Below are positions 50,979 to 59,154 of a stretch of DNA of 64,000 nt, piece by piece. The position numbers and the translations under genes are program-made. This DNA is from Marinomonas sp. MED121 (lineage in GTDB: Bacteria > Pseudomonadota > Gammaproteobacteria > Pseudomonadales > Marinomonadaceae). How positions within the stretch are numbered: position 1 is the first letter of the stretch; each line of letters begins with the position of its first letter. Where the stretch lies: NCBI RefSeq assembly GCF_000153025.1, contig NZ_CH672433.1, positions 479,456-543,455 of the forward strand, written 5' to 3'. A model generated the notes under the pieces. That model saw only the letters and a program-made list of their open reading frames with translations. It did not search any database and had not been told where the DNA came from.

Positions 50979-52172
50979 ATGATAAAACTACAGGGTACGC
51001 TTACACATTTTGCCAATCCATTGGCCCATAAAGATAATCGCTATAGTGCAGCACAAAAAAGCATCTTAAGTGTGGCTAACTCTGTATCAGCCATAGCCGA
51101 TATTAAAACTTGGCCCGCTTATAATGAGACACCGCTTCTTTCTCTTGATGAGCTAGCTCAAGCTCAGGGACTTAAGTCCATTTTTTATAAGGATGAATCT
51201 CAACGATTTGGCCTAAAAAGCTTTAAAGCGTTGGGGGGGGCTTATGCTGTTGCTCGTCAACTTCAACAAACAATGGCGACAAAACTCGGTACGGAACCGA
51301 GCATAGACGCCTTATTAAACGGCAGTTTAAAAGAAGAACTAGCGACGATTACCATTAGTTGTGCGACCGACGGAAACCATGGCCGCTCTGTTGCTTGGGG
51401 AGCACAAATGTTTGGTTGTGGCTGCGTCATTTATATTCATAAAGATGTTTCAGAAGGCCGAAAGCAGGCGATGCAGGCCTTTGGAGCAGAAGTAGTACGA
51501 ATCTCAGGTAACTATGATGAGTCGGTTCGTTTAGCCGACAGTGAAGCCAAGGCACAAGGTCGTATTATCGTTTCAGACACAAGTTATGAAGGTTATATGG
51601 AAATCCCTAAAGATGTCGCTTTGGGCTATACCGTCATGCTGTCAGAAATTGTCGAACAACTAGACAATGCCATTCCGAGCCATATTTTCATTCAAGGTGG
51701 TGTGGGTGGCCTCGCTTCTGCCGTAACCGGTTATTTCTGGGATTTATGGGGAAGCAAGCGTCCTCGCATTATTATCGTCGAACCAGAACAAGCTAACTGC
51801 TTACAACTTAGCGCAAAGGCTGGCAAACCGATTGTAGTCGATGGGGACTTGGAAACCTTGATGGCGGGTCTGGCTTGTGGAGAGGTATCCGCTCTCGCCT
51901 GGGAAATTCTCAATAATGGTGCCGATGACTTTTTAACCTTAAGCGAAAATACCATCGCGCCAATGATGCAGTTCTTAGCAAAGGGCAGTGCTGATTTAGC
52001 CCCCATTGAAGCCGGTGAATCTGCGGTACCAGGATTAGCCGCAGCCATACTAGCAAACCAAGATACCTCTCTAGCATTGTCCCTAGGACTTAATAAAGAT
52101 AGCCAAGTGTTGGTCATAGGAACAGAGGGGGCAACTGACCCAGAACTCTATCAGCAACTCGTTCAAGGTTAA
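50979..52172 (+). CDS. dpaL: diaminopropionate ammonia-lyase
   Basis: PLP enzyme that breaks 2,3-diaminopropionate into pyruvate and two ammonia. 397 residues; the PLP Lys lies in FGLKSFKALGG, with DGNHGRSVAWGA and the later phosphate loop GGVGG. The start has no strong ribosome site. It is convergent with an Lrp-type regulator that may control it. Confidence 0.93.
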   Translation: MIKLQGTLTHFANPLAHKDNRYSAAQKSILSVANSVSAIADIKTWPAYNETPLLSLDELAQAQGLKSIFYKDESQRFGLKSFKALGGAYAVARQLQQTMATKLGTEPSIDALLNGSLKEELATITISCATDGNHGRSVAWGAQMFGCGCVIYIHKDVSEGRKQAMQAFGAEVVRISGNYDESVRLADSEAKAQGRIIVSDTSYEGYMEIPKDVALGYTVMLSEIVEQLDNAIPSHIFIQGGVGGLASAVTGYFWDLWGSKRPRIIIVEPEQANCLQLSAKAGKPIVVDGDLETLMAGLACGEVSALAWEILNNGADDFLTLSENTIAPMMQFLAKGSADLAPIEAGESAVPGLAAAILANQDTSLALSLGLNKDSQVLVIGTEGATDPELYQQLVQG

Positions 52173-52185
52173 TCTAAGATATTTG

Positions 52186-52224
52186 CAAAGAGAATAAAGC
52201 TATCGAATCACTTTATTCTCTTTG
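52186..52224. terminator. perfect 14-base inverted repeat between dpaL and the Lrp gene
   Basis: CAAAGAGAATAAAG, an 11-base loop, then CTTTATTCTCTTTG. It begins past the dpaL stop and extends over the last codons of the convergent Lrp gene. A likely shared terminator, although there is no T tract. Confidence 0.55.
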
Positions 52225-52703
52225 TTGATAACAGGTACGGACAAACCAGACTTCACCGAATCCATCACCACATTGGTTTCAAAACCACGTACATTGTCAT
52301 TACTGAAAAATGCTTGTCGTGTAAATTCTTCATACTCTTCCATATCCGCAGCACACACTAATAAAATGAAATCTGCGCTACCCGTCACATAATAACATTG
52401 CTGTACCGAAGGATGATCTGCCATGCTCTTTTTAAAGCTATCTAACAGATCCATGCGTTCACGCTCTAAACTCACCTGTACAATTAAACTAATCTGTTTA
52501 CCAACGGCTTTTGGATCAACAATTGAAACATCTGCACGAATGATACCCTGCTCACGCATTCTTTTAATCCGACGCTGAACCGCTGCTGGCGAAAGCCCAA
52601 CTTGCTCTGCAATATGATCTGATGTGGTGCGGTTAGACTGCTGCATAATGTCTAAAATATGACGATCAAAGTTATCGACATCTTGCCCAGACTGATGGCC
52701 CAT
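52200..52703 (-). CDS. Lrp/AsnC family transcriptional regulator
   Basis: 167 residues: N-terminal winged helix (TSDHIAEQVGLSPAAVQRRIKRMREQGII, about 22-50) and a C-terminal RAM ligand domain (about 70-155). Such regulators sense an amino acid. Being next to dpaL, its ligand may be diaminopropionate or a related amino acid (inference). The region before it holds a TAAGCC / GGGCTTA repeat at about 52778-52796. Confidence 0.93.
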   Translation of the reverse strand: MGHQSGQDVDNFDRHILDIMQQSNRTTSDHIAEQVGLSPAAVQRRIKRMREQGIIRADVSIVDPKAVGKQISLIVQVSLERERMDLLDSFKKSMADHPSVQQCYYVTGSADFILLVCAADMEEYEEFTRQAFFSNDNVRGFETNVVMDSVKSGLSVPVINKENKVIR

Positions 52704-52899
52704 AAAAGCTTCTACCTCAAGCGATTCAAATAAACATTAAAATAGCATAGCCTTGAGTCTGAAAGATAACGATTCATTAAGCCTGAATCGGGCTTAGCAA
52801 CGCAAAAAACACATATAAATATCGATATTTCATTGAAATATATTTGATTATTGATTTTATCTTGGCTTTGTTTAGTATTAATAATTCTTATTCAACCAC

Positions 52900-53760
52900 A
52901 TGGGCCGTTTTATGAAACCTTTAACCTTAAGCAGGCTTTCAACCCCTTTATTAAGCTTTTTTCTATTAATGCAAACACAGTCATTAATTGCTGAAAGCTT
53001 GCCCATAATAGATACCCATATACATTACAGCCACGATACTTGGGATATGCTACCGCCAGAAAAAGCAGTACAAGTACTAAAAGATGCAGGCTTAAAAAAA
53101 GCCTTTGTCTCTAGTTCGAGCGATAAAGGAACTCAATTACTCTATCAAGCAGCGCCTGATTTAATTGTGCCAGTCTTAAGGCCTTATCGAAAACGAGGAG
53201 AACTCAGTACCTGGTTTAAAGATGAAACGGTAATTGATTTGCTAGAACAAAAATTGGCTCAAAATACCTATGCTGGGATTGGTGAATTTCATATCTTTGG
53301 TGATGATGCGAACTTACCTGTCATGCGAGCACTAGTACGACTCGCTGCCCAATATAAAATATTTCTACATGCTCATTCTGATGCTGAAGCGGTAAGAAAT
53401 TTATTCGCCCAAGACCCTAATGCTCGGATTTTATGGGCCCATTCTGGCTTTGAAAGACCTGAGGTTATTGATGAAATGCTTGCCTCATATCCCAATCTAT
53501 CAACTGACTTAGCCTTTCGATATGAACACGCCTCTAACGGGACGGTTGAACAAGACTGGTTGAACTTATTTAATAAATATCCACTACGCTTTATGATAGG
53601 CACAGATACCTATGCACCTGAACGTTGGTATTATGTGATCGATCATGCTGATTGGTCTAGAGATTGGCTAAATTCACTCCCAGAGACACTGAGAACGAAT
53701 ATTGCCTATAAAAATGCTCATGCTTTAGCTAGCTGGGCTCTAAAAAATAAAGACTATTAG
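52900..53760 (+). CDS. secreted amidohydrolase family protein
   Basis: 286 residues. Signal peptide at about 5-31 (the start may be the ATG at 52900 or 52912; no ribosome site helps). Amidohydrolase_2 TIM-barrel with metal ligands visible: HxH in DTHIHYSH, His in HAHSD and AHSGFERPE, and a late Asp in GTDTYAP. It is probably a periplasmic metal-dependent hydrolase or decarboxylase of unknown substrate. First of three genes ending in the MauG-like enzyme; 24 bases to the next gene. Confidence 0.85.
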   Translation: MGRFMKPLTLSRLSTPLLSFFLLMQTQSLIAESLPIIDTHIHYSHDTWDMLPPEKAVQVLKDAGLKKAFVSSSSDKGTQLLYQAAPDLIVPVLRPYRKRGELSTWFKDETVIDLLEQKLAQNTYAGIGEFHIFGDDANLPVMRALVRLAAQYKIFLHAHSDAEAVRNLFAQDPNARILWAHSGFERPEVIDEMLASYPNLSTDLAFRYEHASNGTVEQDWLNLFNKYPLRFMIGTDTYAPERWYYVIDHADWSRDWLNSLPETLRTNIAYKNAHALASWALKNKDY

Positions 53761-53784
53761 CAAAACAAGCAGTGTGAGACTCAG

Positions 53785-54186
53785 ATGCATTTTCGCTTTT
53801 TATTATTCAGTATTAGCTTGATAAGCTCCCATTGCGTTGTTGCAGCAGAGACTTGTGAGCCCATTGATAATGCGTGGATATTACTGACATCTGGCTCCTT
53901 TGAGTTAAGCGCTAGAAGTCAGCCTAAAGAGATCAATACCAGTAAGCCCTTTGATCTAATCGTCAATATTTGTCATAACAAACAAGCCTATATTGGTAGT
54001 CTAAAATTTGATGCCCAAATGCCAATGCATAAGCACGGCATGAACTATCAAGCGAGCATTACCAACCAAAACAATGGCCAATACTTAATACAAGGCAGTC
54101 TATTGCATATGCCAGGTTTATGGCGTTTTAGCTTTACTTTAGATTCTCTTAAACAACCTATTTTTTATCATTATGCCCTACCTTAA
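53785..54186 (+). CDS. small secreted protein with a His/Met-rich motif (YtkA/FixH-like)
   Basis: 133 residues with a signal peptide (about 1-21). The mature part is an Ig-like beta sandwich by appearance, with MPMHKHGM (79-86) and a later HMPGLWRF, the pattern of YtkA-like proteins often found near copper and cytochrome proteins. It may bind copper or carry a periplasmic substrate (inference). It overlaps the following gene by 14 bases. Confidence 0.75.
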   Translation: MHFRFLLFSISLISSHCVVAAETCEPIDNAWILLTSGSFELSARSQPKEINTSKPFDLIVNICHNKQAYIGSLKFDAQMPMHKHGMNYQASITNQNNGQYLIQGSLLHMPGLWRFSFTLDSLKQPIFYHYALP

Positions 54187-55342
54187 ACATCACGGTTTCA
54201 GTGAGGAACGGCCTCTTATCCAAACCTTACTTTTCTTGACCTTATTAGTGCTAATTTACCCAAGCAATGCCGTTAGTAATGAAAGTACTCACTTAAGTCA
54301 TAGTGAAATAAATACCATTAGTCGCTTTGGCCCTTGGCCCCTTACCTCTGACAAAGATAAAACCAACAAATATTCTGAAAATGCTTTAGCTCAAACCCTT
54401 GGTAAGACTTTGTTTTTTGATTCAAACCTTTCTGCCAAAAAAGGGGTGTCTTGTGCAAGCTGCCACCAGCCTAATCATGCTTTTACAGATCAAATCCCAG
54501 TAGCAATAGGTCTCAAGTTAGGTTCGCGTAATACACCTAGTTTATTAAATGTCAGATTCAAACATTGGTATGGCTGGGGAGGCGATATCGACACCCTTTG
54601 GGGGGCAAGCATTAGAGCGATTATTAATCCAAAAGAGATGGGGGCTAACACCAAAGATCTGGTCACTTACCTAGAAAAATCCCCTTCTTATCAATCACTC
54701 ACTGAGTTAGCAGATTGGAAAAACACCTCGTCTGAACAAGGAAAATTGGTTTTAGTGGGCAAAATGCTAGCCGCTTATCAAGAACAGCTTATTTCCCCTC
54801 CCAGTGCATTCGATCAATTTAGACAAGCCCTACTTAATAAAAACACCACACAAATGGCGAAGTATGGCCAAGCAGAAAGGCGTGGATTAAAGCTATTTAT
54901 TGGGAAAGGAAACTGCCACTTTTGTCATATGGGGCCAAACTTTAGTAATGGTGAATTCGGAGATATTGGTATGCCCTACTTTGATCATCAAGGAAAAATA
55001 GACAAAGGCAGATATGCAGGCATTAAAAACATTAAATCATCACCCTTCTCTAGCCTAGGCCGCTACAACGATGACAACACAGGTGAAAGTAAGGTATTGG
55101 CTCAACATTTGGTACTTAAACATAGAAATTTTGGAGAGTTCATGGTGCCATCCCTTAGAAACATAAAAGCGACAGCTCCTTACATGCATCAAGGCAGCTT
55201 GCGCAATTTAGCTCAAGTAATAGAACATTATTCAGAACTAGATGAAGAAAGATTGCATTCTGATGGTGTGGCGATAGTTAAGCCGTTAAAGCTTTCATCA
55301 AAAGAGAAGTCTGACTTAAAAGCTTTTTTAGAAAGCTTATAA
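54173..55342 (+). CDS. MauG/cytochrome c peroxidase-like di-heme enzyme
   Basis: 389 residues with a membrane or signal segment (about 17-34) and two c-type heme sites: CASCH (94-98) and CHFCH (248-252). The C-terminal LRNIKATAPYMHQGSL matches bacterial di-heme peroxidases. The place where classical peroxidases have the Met axial ligand reads EHYSEL (Tyr353), as in MauG-type enzymes that oxidise protein or peptide substrates. The start overlaps the preceding gene, so translation is coupled. Electron donor and substrate are unknown. Confidence 0.9.
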   Translation: MPYLKHHGFSEERPLIQTLLFLTLLVLIYPSNAVSNESTHLSHSEINTISRFGPWPLTSDKDKTNKYSENALAQTLGKTLFFDSNLSAKKGVSCASCHQPNHAFTDQIPVAIGLKLGSRNTPSLLNVRFKHWYGWGGDIDTLWGASIRAIINPKEMGANTKDLVTYLEKSPSYQSLTELADWKNTSSEQGKLVLVGKMLAAYQEQLISPPSAFDQFRQALLNKNTTQMAKYGQAERRGLKLFIGKGNCHFCHMGPNFSNGEFGDIGMPYFDHQGKIDKGRYAGIKNIKSSPFSSLGRYNDDNTGESKVLAQHLVLKHRNFGEFMVPSLRNIKATAPYMHQGSLRNLAQVIEHYSELDEERLHSDGVAIVKPLKLSSKEKSDLKAFLESL

Positions 55343-55371
55343 TACCTTAGGTATTTCAAGCTCCATCTCAG

Positions 55372-55418
55372 CTAAAGCACTCTAACTTAAGTTCTCTAAC
55401 TAAAGCACTCTAACTAAA
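55372..55418 (+). repeat. short direct repeats before the hemolysin-family gene
   Basis: CTAAAGCACTCTAACT occurs twice, at about 55372 and 55400 (28-base period), with the related TTCTCTAACTA between them and a further ACTAAAT after. A possible binding site or slippage-born repeat. The rest of 55343-55531 is AT-rich. Confidence 0.5.
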
Positions 55419-55531
55419 TCCCTATCAAAACCATTTCCTAACTAAATAAAGCTGGGCTTTAACCACCTACTCTCATTCTCCAGCTCCTTCAAGACGATAA
55501 ATTTAATCCTAATTTTCCTAGCTATACACAA

Positions 55532-55564
55532 TTTAAGCTTCATATAAGGTTCGATCTCTATTCT
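55532..55564 (+). promoter_or_regulatory. QseB/PmrA-like box and -10 for the hemolysin-ligase pair
   Basis: TTTAAG (55532-55537), 5 bases, TATAAG (55543-55548), then 10 bases and TATTCT (55559-55564). Second half-site has one mismatch to YTTAAG. Same spacing as the two other boxes of this locus. Confidence 0.6.
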
Positions 55565-55598
55565 GCTCAGCAAGTTAACCTGTAAGGGATTATAAGCC

Positions 55599-56318
55599 AT
55601 GAGCAAGCACACCATATTGAACCAAAATAGCCAAGCTAATACTGATCAATGGACTATGTCATTAGCGATGACAAACAGAGCGCCAAAACTTATCAATAAG
55701 CTAGGCAGGATAAATAACGATACTCAACCTAATAGAAGCCTAGTGGTTTTACCTAATGATAAACACCGCTCCCAAGTTGAAGATTTTATTAGATGCAATT
55801 TCAAAAAACATCATGGGGCTGAACTAAAAACCTTCGCGCCTTTTTTGTTAGCAAATTTCAATCAAGAAAATGAGATAGATGCAGCACTTGGCTACCGACT
55901 AGCAGGTGATTCGCCCCTTTTTATAGAAACGTACCTAGAGCAAAATATTGAATCCCTTGTTTCTCATTATCTTGGCCAGAGCGTCTCGCGTAATGCCATC
56001 GCTGAAACAGGTAATCTCGCCTCAACCGATGCCTCTAGTTGCAAAGCCCTCTTTGCTGAAGTCACAGAACACCTTCACCAACAAAACCTTGAATGGCTTG
56101 TTTCATCCAGTACCAAGGTCGTTCGGGTTTTATATCGACGCTTAGGCATCAAAGCTCACGTTATCCATGATGTCGATAAAACACGTTTAGGTAAAGATCA
56201 GCATAGTTGGGGAAGCTACTATGAAAACCAACCCAAAATCACTCTGATTAATATCGAGCAAGCCAAACAATGCTTTCAAGCTTTAAACAGCAAAAACCAT
56301 GCTGACTATCCACATTAA
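55599..56318 (+). CDS. thermostable hemolysin family protein (possible GNAT/autoinducer-synthase-like fold)
   Basis: 239 residues; AAGGGA nine bases upstream of the ATG. The domain (about 45-215) matches my memory of the 'thermostable hemolysin' family named from a Vibrio protein. Its layout (ETGNLAS at 136-142, then a helix, a strand ending LVSSSTKVVRVLYRRLGIKA, a late YYENQPKITLINI strand) recalls GNAT N-acyltransferases and autoinducer synthases rather than a pore-forming toxin. No signal peptide or membrane segment. Paired with an AMP-forming ligase 23 bases downstream. I infer transfer of an activated acyl group to an amine; this is not proven. Confidence 0.8.
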   Translation: MSKHTILNQNSQANTDQWTMSLAMTNRAPKLINKLGRINNDTQPNRSLVVLPNDKHRSQVEDFIRCNFKKHHGAELKTFAPFLLANFNQENEIDAALGYRLAGDSPLFIETYLEQNIESLVSHYLGQSVSRNAIAETGNLASTDASSCKALFAEVTEHLHQQNLEWLVSSSTKVVRVLYRRLGIKAHVIHDVDKTRLGKDQHSWGSYYENQPKITLINIEQAKQCFQALNSKNHADYPH

Positions 56319-56341
56319 TCTATCAATTTTAAGGTAATCAT

Positions 56342-57820
56342 ATGAATTTTTTATTTGAGAAATTACAACAAGCTGCGCGCTCAAACCCTACTGAAACGGC
56401 CCTAATTTCTGGCTCTGAGACAGTATCAAATCAACAACTTTTAGAAGCAGTTGATAACCTTTCACAGGCGTTAAAAACTTTTCACTTTAAATGCATTGCG
56501 CTTTATATGGATAACTCAATTAATTGGATAATCGCAGATCTTGCCGCGATGAAATTAGGCATTACGCTTATTCCTATCCCTTTATTTTTTAGCCAAGGAC
56601 AGATACAGCATTTAGTTCAAGATGCAGGTATTGAAGCAGTATTATCTCAGACGAGCCAGCCTCATGCATTTGATATAAAAAACACACTTGAGTTTAAAGG
56701 CATCTCACTCTCTTTTTTAAACAATCCAAATAAACCAGATCATAAGCAACTCAAACATGTTGCCAAGATCACCTATACATCAGGTTCAACAGGACAACCT
56801 AAAGGGGTTTGCTTATCCTCTCAAAATATTGAAAACATATGCCTCGCATTAGCTGATACATTGTCAAATTTGGGTATCAAGCATCACCTTTGTGTGATGC
56901 CTCTAGCTACATTATTAGAAAACATTACAGGGGTCTATTTACCCCTATTTATGGGTAATAGTATACAAGTTGAGCCCTTATCAGAATTAGGCTTTAAACA
57001 AAGCTCTCAGTTCAACTCAGAACAATTCGCAGCCTGTATTGAACGCACACAATCTGACAGTTTAATCCTTCTGCCTCAGTTACTTAAGAGCCTAATTCAA
57101 TTGAAAAAATCCAATCCTGATTGCTTTAATAGCCTTAAATACGTGGCTGTAGGTGGGGGGAAAAGTGCTCAATCTGCTTTAGAGCAAGCTCACTCTTTAG
57201 GACTGCCTGTTTATGAAGGCTATGGCTTATCAGAATGTGCCTCATGTGTCAGCCTCAATACCCCAAAATACAATAAGCTAGGTAGTGTTGGTAAAGTGCT
57301 ATCTCATACCCAAATACGTATTGATAATACAGGTGAGATCATCGTCTCAGGCCAAGCCATGTTAGGTTATTTACACCAAAAAGATTTAAGCCAAGGTCAG
57401 CAAAATAATGACATTTATACAGGCGACTTAGGCTATATAGATGAGGAAGGTTACTTATATATTTCTGGCCGCCGAAAAAATCTTTTAGTGAGTAGCTTTG
57501 GCCGTAATATAGCGCCAGAGTGGATTGAATCAGAGTTGGTGCACTCAAATGAAATTACTCAGGTTGCGGTCTTTGGCGATGCAAAGCCATTCCTTTCTGC
57601 TGTGATTACTCCCGCGTTAAATACGAATGCGTTAGCAGTGCAATCTAGACTAGACCAAATTAATGCAAGCCTGCCTGACTATGCGCAAATCAAAGCCTGG
57701 GTAAGCTCTAATGAAGCCTTTTCTACTAAAAATCAATTATTAACAGACAATGGAAGAGTACGCAGAGACTTTATTTTTAATCAATATAAAGAGCAACTTG
57801 CTAACTTATATTCTTCATAA
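56342..57820 (+). CDS. AMP-forming acyl ligase (acyl-CoA synthetase-like)
   Basis: 492 residues, shorter than a usual acyl-CoA synthetase. Motifs seen: YTSGSTGQPKGV, YGLSECAS, YTGDLGYIDEEG and ISGRRKN. The A10 motif, where a Lys normally completes catalysis (GK), reads NGRVRR, so Arg472 is at that position. It would activate a carboxylic acid, probably fatty, as an acyl-adenylate. Same operon as the hemolysin-family gene. A hairpin at 57951-57985 lies downstream. Confidence 0.88.
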   Translation: MNFLFEKLQQAARSNPTETALISGSETVSNQQLLEAVDNLSQALKTFHFKCIALYMDNSINWIIADLAAMKLGITLIPIPLFFSQGQIQHLVQDAGIEAVLSQTSQPHAFDIKNTLEFKGISLSFLNNPNKPDHKQLKHVAKITYTSGSTGQPKGVCLSSQNIENICLALADTLSNLGIKHHLCVMPLATLLENITGVYLPLFMGNSIQVEPLSELGFKQSSQFNSEQFAACIERTQSDSLILLPQLLKSLIQLKKSNPDCFNSLKYVAVGGGKSAQSALEQAHSLGLPVYEGYGLSECASCVSLNTPKYNKLGSVGKVLSHTQIRIDNTGEIIVSGQAMLGYLHQKDLSQGQQNNDIYTGDLGYIDEEGYLYISGRRKNLLVSSFGRNIAPEWIESELVHSNEITQVAVFGDAKPFLSAVITPALNTNALAVQSRLDQINASLPDYAQIKAWVSSNEAFSTKNQLLTDNGRVRRDFIFNQYKEQLANLYSS

Positions 57821-57950
57821 GTGATCACCTAATACCCTACCCCTTTCAAACTAGGACTAAAAAGCGCAATAACATCAAGCGAATACTCGTGAGCAGACGA
57901 CTGAACCTAAGCGCCTAAGCGGTGGATAGCAGTGCCTAGATTTATGGCAA

Positions 57951-57985
57951 GGGCTTTATCAATCGAGATGTTATTGATAAGGCCC
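57951..57985 (+). terminator. long hairpin between the ligase and TauD genes
   Basis: 13-base stem GGGCTTTATCAAT / ATTGATAAGGCCC with one wobble and a 9-base loop, followed by TCAACTT without a clear T tract. It probably ends the hemolysin-ligase transcript or is an RNA processing site. The gap 57821-58107 holds no gene. Confidence 0.55.
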
Positions 57986-58035
57986 TCAACTTAAAGGAAG
58001 GAATTTTAGCGCACGCTAACAGTTTCATTCACAAA

Positions 58036-58068
58036 TTTAAGCTTTGCTTAAGTTAACGTCTTCATACT
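58036..58068 (+). promoter_or_regulatory. QseB/PmrA-like box and -10 for the TauD gene
   Basis: TTTAAG (58036-58041), 5 bases, CTTAAG (58047-58052), then 10 bases and CATACT (58063-58068). Perfect YTTAAG-N5-YTTAAG, 39 bases before the TauD ATG at the hexamer end. Confidence 0.75.
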
Positions 58069-58107
58069 TGCTGACATCCCATACACAAACAATATAAAGG
58101 ATTCACA

Positions 58108-59019
58108 ATGCAAGCAGATAGCCTTTTTCAAATGCAAAATAACACTAAAACCCTTACCTCTGACAACCCCTATTTTCTATTGTCTACTGAACAAAATCGG
58201 ACCATAGAAGCACATCACATGGCTCAAGCCCAACTTGGTTTAGAGGAACAAGGCTGGGCACTTTTTCGTGGTTTTGAACATAATCTAGACATTTTCAACC
58301 AGGTGGTTTCAAACTTTTGTCATAAGCTGACGTTTGACCCTGCCAGAAAATTCAGCAGTAATATGAGCCAAAAAGTCGATGCTGGAACCTTGGCAATAGG
58401 GCTTCATACAGAAAACGGTAATACACCATTTCCGCCCCATATTGTTGCCTTTTATAGTCAAAAAAGTGCCTTAACAGGATCACAAACCACCCTTTGCGAT
58501 GGTGTCTCTTTTTATCACTCACTACCTGAGCCTCTGCAAAAACGCTTTAGTTACCCTATCAGCGTGACTCGAACTTTACCGAAGGAGTTATGGCAAACCT
58601 ATGTGGCAAATGAGCATCCTGAGTTAGCACCAGGCCAAGAGATTAACTTTCATCATCTTCAAGATGTTTTGAATATGGTCCCAGGTCAAAGTGGCAAGCT
58701 AAACGCACAGGGCGAACTTGAATACAGTCTAGTTGTGTCTCCGCTACAAATTAAAAACGGGAAAATAGCATTTGCTAATGCGCTTCTAGGCCCTTCTTTT
58801 AATTATGAAAAACCCAGCTATCAATTCGCCGACGGCAGCTATGTCAGCCAATCCGAGCTTGATTTATTAGCGGCTTATGCAGAAGAGCACACCTATGAAC
58901 TTCAATGGCAAGATGGCGACATTATTCTCATTGATAACACACGAATAATGCATGGTAGAAGAGCAATTGAAGGTGACCCTAAGCAACGCAAATTAGTTAT
59001 CGCTATGGGCAGAAATTAA
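58108..59019 (+). CDS. TauD/TfdA family Fe(II)/2-oxoglutarate-dependent oxygenase
   Basis: 303 residues. Iron ligands are visible: His100 and Glu102 (HTE, the clavaminate-synthase type HxE) and the distal His282 in IMHGRR, with Arg294 at the usual distance for 2-oxoglutarate. Gly-rich and aromatic core as in TfdA-like oxygenases. Its substrate is unknown; in this locus I infer oxidation (hydroxylation, desaturation or N-oxidation) of the acyl product. AAAGGA sits upstream of the ATG. Own box-driven promoter. Confidence 0.9.
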   Translation: MQADSLFQMQNNTKTLTSDNPYFLLSTEQNRTIEAHHMAQAQLGLEEQGWALFRGFEHNLDIFNQVVSNFCHKLTFDPARKFSSNMSQKVDAGTLAIGLHTENGNTPFPPHIVAFYSQKSALTGSQTTLCDGVSFYHSLPEPLQKRFSYPISVTRTLPKELWQTYVANEHPELAPGQEINFHHLQDVLNMVPGQSGKLNAQGELEYSLVVSPLQIKNGKIAFANALLGPSFNYEKPSYQFADGSYVSQSELDLLAAYAEEHTYELQWQDGDIILIDNTRIMHGRRAIEGDPKQRKLVIAMGRN

Positions 59020-59081
59020 TAAAAAGTTAGCATTAAAGAAGCGTCAAATATAAATGAATTTAATCTGCTTTATAGCGTTTC

Positions 59082-59114
59082 CTTAAGCTTGGTTTAAGAA
59101 TCAATTTGCATACT
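59082..59114 (+). promoter_or_regulatory. QseB/PmrA-like box and -10 for the dehydrogenase gene
   Basis: CTTAAG (59082-59087), 5 bases, TTTAAG (59093-59098), then 10 bases and CATACT (59109-59114). Perfect YTTAAG-N5-YTTAAG; the -10-like hexamer and spacing are the same as before the TauD gene. Confidence 0.75.
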
Positions 59115-59154
59115 GAACTTAGATTAACAATCAATTTTATAAATAGGTACTCAT

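Noticed and set aside
52900..55342. Possible MbnP/MbnH metallo-mystery pair
   Set aside because: The small protein lacks the four-Cys pattern of MbnP; its His/Met motif fits YtkA-like proteins better, so I did not use the name.
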